The translations under genes were made by a program, and so were the position numbers. A model generated the notes under the pieces. It made no database searches and was not told where the DNA came from. It was given only the letters and a program-made list of their open reading frames with translations. From Temnopleurus reevesii (lineage: Eukaryota; Echinodermata; Echinoidea; Temnopleuroida; Temnopleuridae): 12,926 bases of DNA. Below are positions 7,876 through 12,926 of the stretch, piece by piece; positions within the stretch are counted from its first letter, which is position 1, and every line of letters starts with the position of its first letter. The DNA lies in the NCBI GenBank assembly GCA_036244855.1, contig BQKZ01007140.1:4570-17495 (forward strand), given 5' to 3'.

Positions 7876-8173
7876 AATAATAATAATAATAATAATAATA
7901 GATGCAATTTATATAGCGCACGTATCCACTCTGCTGAGTGCTCAAGGCGCTTTACATTATTATTACCCTGGCTTTAGCCCGGCAGCCATTCACGGCGCAC
8001 TTGGCATTTCAAAGAATAAATATTCCTGCCAGGTACCCATTCACCTCACCTGGGTTGAGTGCAGCACAATGTGGATGAATTTCTTGCTGAAGGAAATTGA
8101 CGCCATGGGTAGGATTCGAACCTACGACCCTCTAGTTAAAAGGGGAGAGTCGCGACCACTACACCACGGCGCC
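7876..8173 (-). mobile_element. tRNA-derived SINE, apparently full length
   Basis: Read on the minus strand, it starts with a tRNA-like head (8173 down to about 8101), then a central region of about 130 bp. The tail is TGTAAAGCGCCTTGAGCACT, then GTGCGCTATATAAATTGCAT, ending in (ATT)n (7876-7900). The head has an A-box-like TGGTGTAGTGGT (8155-8166) and a B box GGTTCGAATCC (8112-8122). Its tRNA-like stems are CGCCGTGG/CCATGGCG and GTAGG/CCTAC. These are the RNA polymerase III promoter elements of a tRNA-derived SINE, and the tail resembles those recognised by L2/CR1-type LINE reverse transcriptases. No clear target-site duplication was seen. The plus-strand frame across 8069-8266 is not a gene. 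Confidence 0.85.
8101..8173 (-). ncRNA. tRNA-like head of the SINE (internal Pol III promoter)
   Basis: The acceptor-like stem (8 bp including one G-T wobble) and the T-arm (5 bp, TTCGAAT loop) are intact. The anticodon region (CTCT, a loop of 12 nt, AGAG) does not form a normal 7-nt loop, so this is not a functional tRNA gene. Its A box and B box spacing is compatible with Pol III initiation of SINE transcripts. Confidence 0.7.
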
Positions 8174-8390
8174 TCCACACTGTGTTTATGGCGCAAAGAA
8201 AAATCAATAAAGTTAATTTTAGAGAACACCTTCAAATGTGAATTGAGATGTTTAATTGATAATTGAAAAAAAAGAAGGAATGATAAGGTTTATTAGTCTG
8301 GCAATAAGAGACCATCGGCAGGGGGGAAACAATACTTATATTTTATGATTATAGTATACTTTTATAGGTTATAATTATGATTACATAATT
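8174..8390. other. AT-rich spacer
   Basis: Between the SINE and the tandem array. No coding frame or known element recognised. Confidence 0.5.
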
Positions 8391-8393
8391 GCA

Positions 8394-9210
8394 AGAGATA
8401 TATATAGAGAGAGGGAGATAAAGGAAGACAAAGAATAAATGGAGACAGAAAGGAGAGATATACAGAGAAAATACTCTACATACATGCATGCTGTGCATTA
8501 TGATTACATCAGCATGCATGATTATATTTTATATGTGTGGATTATAATTATAATCATATATATTGCGATAGAGAGGGAGGGAGAGAGAGAGAGAGAAAGA
8601 CAAAGAATGAATAGAGGCAGAAAGGAGAGATATGCAGAGAAAATACTCTACATACATGTATGTGCATTATTATTATAGCATGCATTATTGGGAGAGAGAG
8701 AGAGAAAGAAAGATATAGGCCCTAGAATGAATGAAGGCAGAAAGAGGAGATATGAAGTGTAAATATCCTACATATATACTTGCATGTATGTGCAAAGTAC
8801 GTTTTATTGAATTACAATTTATACATGTACAATGTACTCACAGATGAGATAGGGAGGGAAGAAGATGAACATGAATATGACTCGAGAGATAGGGAGAAAG
8901 TAGAGAGAGAAATGAAGAAAAAGAATTAATGATGGCAGAAAATGAAATATGCAGTAAAAATTCCCTACATACATGTATGTACAAACTACGTTTTATTGAA
9001 TTACAATGTATACATGTACTTACAGGGGCCTGTAACAAAATAGACATACTATCAATTAAAAATTAATCGTATCTCGATGATAGATGTTTTGCCATAGACT
9101 TACGATTGATATTTATCATAATTTTGATTGAATCTTGTATGTTACAGACCCCAGAAGAGATAGGAACAAAAGAGGATGACCATGAATAGGGGGAGAGAAA
9201 GAAAGAGAGA
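8394..9210 (+). repeat. diverged tandem array of GA-rich units, interrupted by a transposon
   Basis: Four units each hold a (GA)n part, then AGGCAGAAAGGAGAGATATG or similar, then AAATACTCTACATACATG. The last motif recurs at about 8468, 8640, 8761 and 8958 (spacing about 172, 120 and 197 bp). Units 3 and 4 also share TACGTTTTATTGAATTACAA (8798 and 8987). The trailing part of unit 4 resumes at about 9152 after an inserted element. Palindromic ACATGTAT/GCATGC words are frequent. There is no coding potential. Confidence 0.8.
9026..9151. mobile_element. 126-bp inverted-repeat MITE with CAG target-site duplication
   Basis: The ends are GGGCCTGTAAC (9026-9036) and GTTACAGACCC (9141-9151), inverted complements with one mismatch. 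Both flanks carry CAG (9023-9025 and 9152-9154). Removing the element and one CAG restores TACTTACAGAAGAGAT, matching TACTCACAGATGAGAT in array unit 3 (about 8831-8846), so the insertion boundaries are directly readable. No coding frame is present. The interior has an ATCAAT/CGATTGAT palindromic character. The superfamily is not assigned. Confidence 0.8.
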
Positions 9211-10150
9211 TGGACAGATGCATGGGGAGAGTGATTGGCATTTCAGTACCACATCGCGCAGAGTCAAATTTTAATGAATTTTCCCCTGTGACGTCATTTC
9301 AGAGCAGATCGCAAATACCAGCGCCACATAGTTCCAATCTTATACCATCCACATACACTGAAGTCAGTTTGGGTGAAAGCGAAATCGCATTGCTGAAATG
9401 CACGCAGGATCGCAATGCAATTTTCAAATAAAAATCATACGCAAGACCGGGGCACACACTGCTGGCAAAACCCAGCATCATTTATATGCATAAACCATTA
9501 CGGATATAGTATGCATGCATACACAAATTCACGCCGTTCTAGATTATAAGGCGATGTTTAATGACTTAAATCGAGTTGTCTGCTGTGGTAGGCATGAAAA
9601 ATAGATAATGTGCTCGCAAGTGTGAGAGTGGAAAGAGACAATTTCCACCATTTAACGCTGCTTATTTTCTGGATGAACGTTCTCGCCCTTTTCACGCTAT
9701 CTCTGTTTTTATTAACAGTTTTGTTTTGGGAGCTTTTTGTCGAAGTCAGTGGCGCGTAAGCGACCTGTCAAACGCATTTCACACCTTGCCCAAGGGCGTT
9801 TATTAGCAGGAGGATGGTCATACGTTTGAAGGGAATTACCATGGAAAGCAATGATTCCATACAAGATAAATCATGATACCATATTAAGGAAGTGATTACG
9901 TGTACATGTGTATTAATATAAAAATATACAGGTTTTCCCAGTTAATGTCAAACTATTTTAAGAACAATTTAGATTTGGAGCATTGCTTTTGCGCAGAATG
10001 CATAACGGTACATAATGGTTTTGAATAATTGAGTCGTTATATTGCTTGAAAAAGTTAGAAAATTGACTGAGAAAACATATCAAATACATTCAGAATATTG
10101 ACCCAAATAAATATAAATTTATTTCAATCCTACATGTACAGAAATGGCTC
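9211..10150. other. non-repetitive stretch of mixed composition; no supported gene
   Basis: Less repetitive than its surroundings, especially 9540-9850. A 73-codon plus-strand frame (9210-9431) lacks any recognised domain and starts in the GA array, so it is not annotated. The segment could hold regulatory DNA (a CRE lies at 9289), but nothing proves it. Confidence 0.4.
9289..9296. promoter_or_regulatory. palindromic CRE (TGACGTCA)
   Basis: A perfect 8-bp CREB/ATF palindrome in CTGTGACGTCATTTC. No TATA box or start codon follows at promoter distance, so it may be a chance or distal site. Confidence 0.4.
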
Positions 10151-10166
10151 AAGTTGACGAGTGTCT

Positions 10167-10320
10167 GTATGTGTGTGTGTGCGTGTGTGTGTGTGGGGGG
10201 GGGGGGGCTTTCATTGAAATGTAATTTCTTAATTGGGAATTTGTGTAATATTGCGTCGTTTAAAGAATACACACACAGTGCTGCAAAAAAAAACACACAC
10301 ACACGCACATACACAAACAA
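10167..10320. repeat. (GT)n-G13 tract and facing (AC)n tract
   Basis: GT-rich 10167-10194 runs into G13 (10195-10207). About 60 bp later AC repeats occur at 10268-10276 and 10293-10318, separated by GTGCTGC and A9. The two arms are mutually complementary and could pair in single-stranded form. The short Val/Cys- and Thr/His-rich frames are artefacts. Confidence 0.85.
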
Positions 10321-10339
10321 AACACGCAACAACTTTTAA

Positions 10340-11254
10340 ATGGAATACACGCTGTAAATTACAATTGATTTTTGTAGAAATATTTGAAAAATGACATGTT
10401 TCTAAGTTACTTGTGGAAAAAATTCAAGTGAATGCGAACTTTTCCTCAGCATGTATTGATGTAATAGTCCTTGACTCCTTATTTTTGTAGGACAAACTTT
10501 TGGCCCAGCAGTAGTTGCAAATAGCAATGAATGGTGTAATGAAAACATAAATATTACAATGTACACCACCACGAATAAGGGACGTCAGTATTGAGTATCT
10601 TTTTGCAAAATGAAGCCCCAAATATAATATAGGCACATAATGAAGAACACTCAGGCCAAGGAGCCTTGATGGAGATTTATTTGAATTTAAATTTCTTCCA
10701 TGATATTTCAAAATATTGCATGCTCAAAAGCAGATTTATTTAATTATTTTATTTTTTGTCTATTAGGCATTTCCAGTAAAAAAACTATATATATGGTATT
10801 TAAAGAACAGATATGATAACAAACAGAGAAAAATATTGAGAGATAGGCGAAAAGAAAGAAATGGCCAGAATGCAGTTGAAGACGCTGCCAGGGTATGGAA
10901 AGGATTATCTGAACTACCATGACCGACATGTCATTCTCCCCCCCCCCCATTCAACTCTACACAGGTCAAAAACATTAAAAATTACATAATTAATAATGAT
11001 TAGGTGATGATAATTAATAAATGTTTGACGTTTGAGGATTGTATGCTTCATACAAATAATTACATACATGTACTAACTGGTATATCAATGAAATGGGCAG
11101 AGAAAAAGAACTTTAATATGTGGATCGATAATCAACCTGTAACAAATATACAAAACACATTTTTGTTAATTGGTCGTAAAAATTGCTATAATGCTACTAC
11201 ATGTCTATAAAAAGATGAGGAAAAGGAAAATGGCTTTCATCTTTTCTTTTTTAG
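10340..11254. other. AT-rich stretch; no supported gene
   Basis: It contains a 95-codon minus-strand frame (10424-10711) and a 68-codon plus-strand frame (11004-11210), neither with a recognised domain, splice logic or signal peptide. A C11 run lies at 10938-10948. Confidence 0.45.
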
Positions 11255-11329
11255 TGTTTCATTTTTAAAAACAATTCATAATTCAAGTGAACCTTTTCAC
11301 AAAAAAATAGAACTTCAACAAAGATGATG
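11255..11329 (+). other. weak candidate exon ending in ATGATG before GTAAGT
   Basis: An acceptor-like CTTTTCTTTTTTAG (11241-11254) and a consensus donor (ATG, then GTAAGTG at 11330) frame 75 bp. Its last six bases are ATGATG in good context (AACAAAG before it). This could be a leader exon carrying a start codon, but it encodes only two residues and has no support from similarity. Confidence 0.25.
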
Positions 11330-11331
11330 GT

Positions 11332-12142
11332 AAGTGCATGTAGCTACTTTATCAATCCATGTCACATGTAGGCCTACAATGAAAAACGACACTCTTCATA
11401 TAATATTCATACCATTTTTTTGACGGACAATGCAATATAGACATTAGAATTCTGATATATTTTGCAAGGCCAAAATCAACACGCGAGAAGCGACTTGTCT
11501 CCGCTGACAGTGAAAGTTAATGAGAAAGGTACACGCCAGTATTATTACAGACACGCTCGTCTAAAGCCAATTATGATCGGCTATATCTGATAAAAAAAAA
11601 AGAGTAATGAAAGCATGCATGCAATGTGCTTATAGCATACGGCAGCGTTGGCTAGACACGATATACAGTCTGGCCATGCCGTGGGGAAAGATTGCAGCGA
11701 TACTACATACACAGTATGTATAATGTGAATGTGTAATTTATGAAAAGTAAAGGTCACAGAATGTTACCCTGTGTAACACCATTTGATTTGTATTTGTTTA
11801 AATTCTTCATTCTTAATACTAATTTGAATAAATCGTTTTTTTAAATGAAGAAATATGTAGTATTGGACATGTATTTGATTGAGGTACATGTACATCTACA
11901 TAATTCAAAAGATGACTATTGACATGTACATGGAAATGTTTTGCGAGAATTTTGCACATTTTTAAAGAAAAAAAAAATACATGCAGTAGCTTTAGACATG
12001 AACTGAAGCGAAATTCATAGCCAACTTTCTTTTTTAAACAATATTGTCTATGGTTTAAAATCTTAACTGTTTGGTAATATGTTTGAGTCAAAGCTCTGTA
12101 AGTTTAATATATGAAATTTTGCCTAAATGTGCAGCGCACCTG
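11332..12142. other. AT-rich stretch; no supported gene
   Basis: It contains GTAGGCCTAC at about 11369 and several ACATGTACAT palindromes at 11860-11935. The 90-codon minus-strand frame at 11819-12091 shows no recognisable domain. Confidence 0.45.
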
Positions 12143-12285
12143 GGGCTCGTAACATAAAAGAGATTGCCGCGATCAATTGCACAATTTTTACTTCATGATT
12201 TCCCATATACTTATGATTGATATTTTTTTTTGTATTTAGAATATCACTCATACAATCGATTGGATGTAACGATGTAACGATACCC
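12143..12285. mobile_element. diverged relative of the 126-bp MITE
   Basis: The left end GGGCTCGTAAC and right end GTAACGATACCC are imperfect inverted complements (about 9 of 12 positions). The interior shares CTTATGATTGATATTT with CTTACGATTGATATTT in the 9026-9151 element, in the same order and orientation. The ends are too diverged to show a target-site duplication. Confidence 0.55.
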
Positions 12286-12750
12286 TACACAAATTTTACG
12301 ATAATGAATAATACAAGTATAAAGCGAACAGGGTAAATTCATTTCAATGACAATTTAATTTCAAGCTTTGTGTAAACACGACTGTACCAATCTGAAAAGG
12401 CCAACAATAACATATACCATGGTGTGTGTGCATTTGCAGTATAATACCTTCAATCATGCAAGCCTGCAATCCTGCATAAACAACACGCCATCAATTTCAT
12501 GCTACAGATGACGGCCTATTGGCAGAATATTAAAATTGGCTAGCAAGAGTCGCATCTGAAATTTCCTTTCACTCGATTTATTGACACACGACGTGTTGTA
12601 CGTTTCACATAGCGAGAATACACTTCGTGTTTATATCATGGTCTGCATGTAATATACACGGTGGTATATTTCATTGCTACAATGTTTACACAGATAATGG
12701 TATGCTTGTAAGATGGAAAGGGATACGCCATTAGAGAGCAACGGATATTT
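12286..12750. other. upstream region of the right-edge promoter; no gene seen
   Basis: Mixed AT-rich sequence without repeats. It may hold cis-regulatory DNA for the gene starting at 12863, by position only. Confidence 0.35.
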
Positions 12751-12757
12751 TCCATTG

Positions 12758-12790
12758 TGACGTCAGACATCTTCATTTGTCAGATATAAA
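12758..12790 (+). promoter_or_regulatory. core promoter: CRE plus TATA box
   Basis: A palindromic TGACGTCA (12758-12765) lies 19 bp upstream of TATAAA (12785-12790, context GATATAAAAC). Initiation would be expected about 25-32 bp downstream, near 12812-12818. A CRE just upstream of a TATA box is the arrangement of cAMP/Ca2+-responsive promoters bound by CREB/ATF proteins. Activity is inferred from the motifs and their spacing to the start codon and donor. Confidence 0.6.
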
Positions 12791-12862
12791 ACAGAGGCAG
12801 GGACCGTGTTAGAAATGATGAAATTCACAAATCGATTATAAATTAAAAAAAAACCCACCAAG

Positions 12863-12880
12863 ATGATATTCTTTGTCAAG
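12863..12880 (+). CDS. putative first coding exon (six codons) of an unknown gene, cut by the window edge
   Basis: ATG at 12863 (context CACCAAG, A at -3) opens M-I-F-F-V-K. Immediately after comes AAG, then GTAAAT at 12881, a good 5' splice site, giving a phase-0 junction. The hydrophobic start would suit the beginning of a signal peptide, as in secreted peptides or receptors, but six residues cannot identify a family. If transcription starts near 12815, a short upstream frame (ATGATG at 12815-12820, eight codons ending at TAA 12839-12841) could precede it. Everything beyond the first exon lies outside the window. Confidence 0.4.
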
Positions 12881-12926
12881 GTAAATCTTTTGTTTAGATA
12901 TTTAATCACATCTCATCAATTAATTA

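Noticed and set aside
7554..7945. Thr/His- and Cys/Val-rich frames
   Set aside because: They are generated by the (GT)18(GA)n microsatellite.
8101..8173. Functional tRNA gene
   Set aside because: The T-arm and acceptor-like stem are good, but the anticodon arm lacks a 7-nt loop and the unit continues into a SINE body and tail.
8069..8266. 65-codon plus-strand frame containing GRIRTYDPLVKRGESR
   Set aside because: It reads through the tRNA-like head of the SINE in reverse, a common false protein in animal genomes.
8394..9210. CRISPR-like array
   Set aside because: Unit lengths vary, the repeats are degenerate GA tracts, and the genomic context is eukaryotic.
9289..9296. Second promoter at the internal CRE
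   Set aside because: Unlike the CRE at 12758, it has no TATA box, start codon and donor following at suitable spacing.
10424..10711. 95-codon minus-strand frame, the most complex-looking in the right half
   Set aside because: Composition is ordinary for AT-rich DNA and no domain, signal peptide or promoter was recognised. A protein search with a significant hit would reverse this.
11819..12091. 90-codon minus-strand frame
   Set aside because: Rich in Lys/His/Phe from AT-rich sequence, with no recognised motif or gene structure.

Overview
The window reads as nuclear DNA of a marine invertebrate, most likely an echinoderm such as a sea urchin. This is an inference from texture: AT-rich DNA, dense microsatellites and short inverted-repeat elements, frequent TAGGCCTA-type words, and a tRNA-derived SINE with the GCGCTATATAAAT(ATT)n type of tail common in such genomes. 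It also rests on an animal-type cyclic nucleotide-gated (CNG) channel exon with spliceosomal signals. Nothing looks bacterial or viral: there are no operons, ribosome binding sites or CRISPR arrays.

Layout. Positions 1-440 are upstream sequence that ends in a strong splice-acceptor-like tract. Positions 460-952 are the one convincing coding segment: an exon for the N-terminus and S1-S4 of a CNG-family channel. It ends at a phase-1 GTAAGA donor exactly where the conserved F-F-D/E-R-T-E-T-R stretch should begin. No later exon of this channel (S5, pore, C-linker, cyclic-nucleotide domain) could be found in the remaining 12 kb, so that DNA is either a very long intron or, in part, intergenic.

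Positions 953-6660 hold low-complexity tracts ((GAT)n, a polypurine GAA tract of about 370 bp, G and C runs including one N at 3650), a 14-bp hairpin at 3056-3101, and a short inverted-repeat transposon remnant with a duplicated right end at 4544-5012. They also hold a second duplication (5067/5315), a SINE tail at 5566-5640 and a GA-rich minisatellite. Positions 6871-7285 form a 415-bp element with about 93% identical inverted arms bounded by TTAA. Positions 7779-9210 hold a (GT)18(GA)n tract, a SINE of apparently full length on the minus strand, and a diverged tandem array interrupted by a 126-bp inverted-repeat element. The intact array copies reveal that element's CAG target duplication. 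A diverged relative of it lies at 12143-12285.

At the right edge, a palindromic CRE (TGACGTCA), a TATAAA box, an ATG in good context and a GTAAAT donor occur in order within about 130 bp. This looks like the promoter and tiny first coding exon of a second plus-strand gene that continues past the window. Apart from the two candidate genes, the window is mostly repeat-driven. I found no convincing new multi-gene system; the most useful leads are the right-edge promoter and the two inverted-repeat elements with readable insertion sites.
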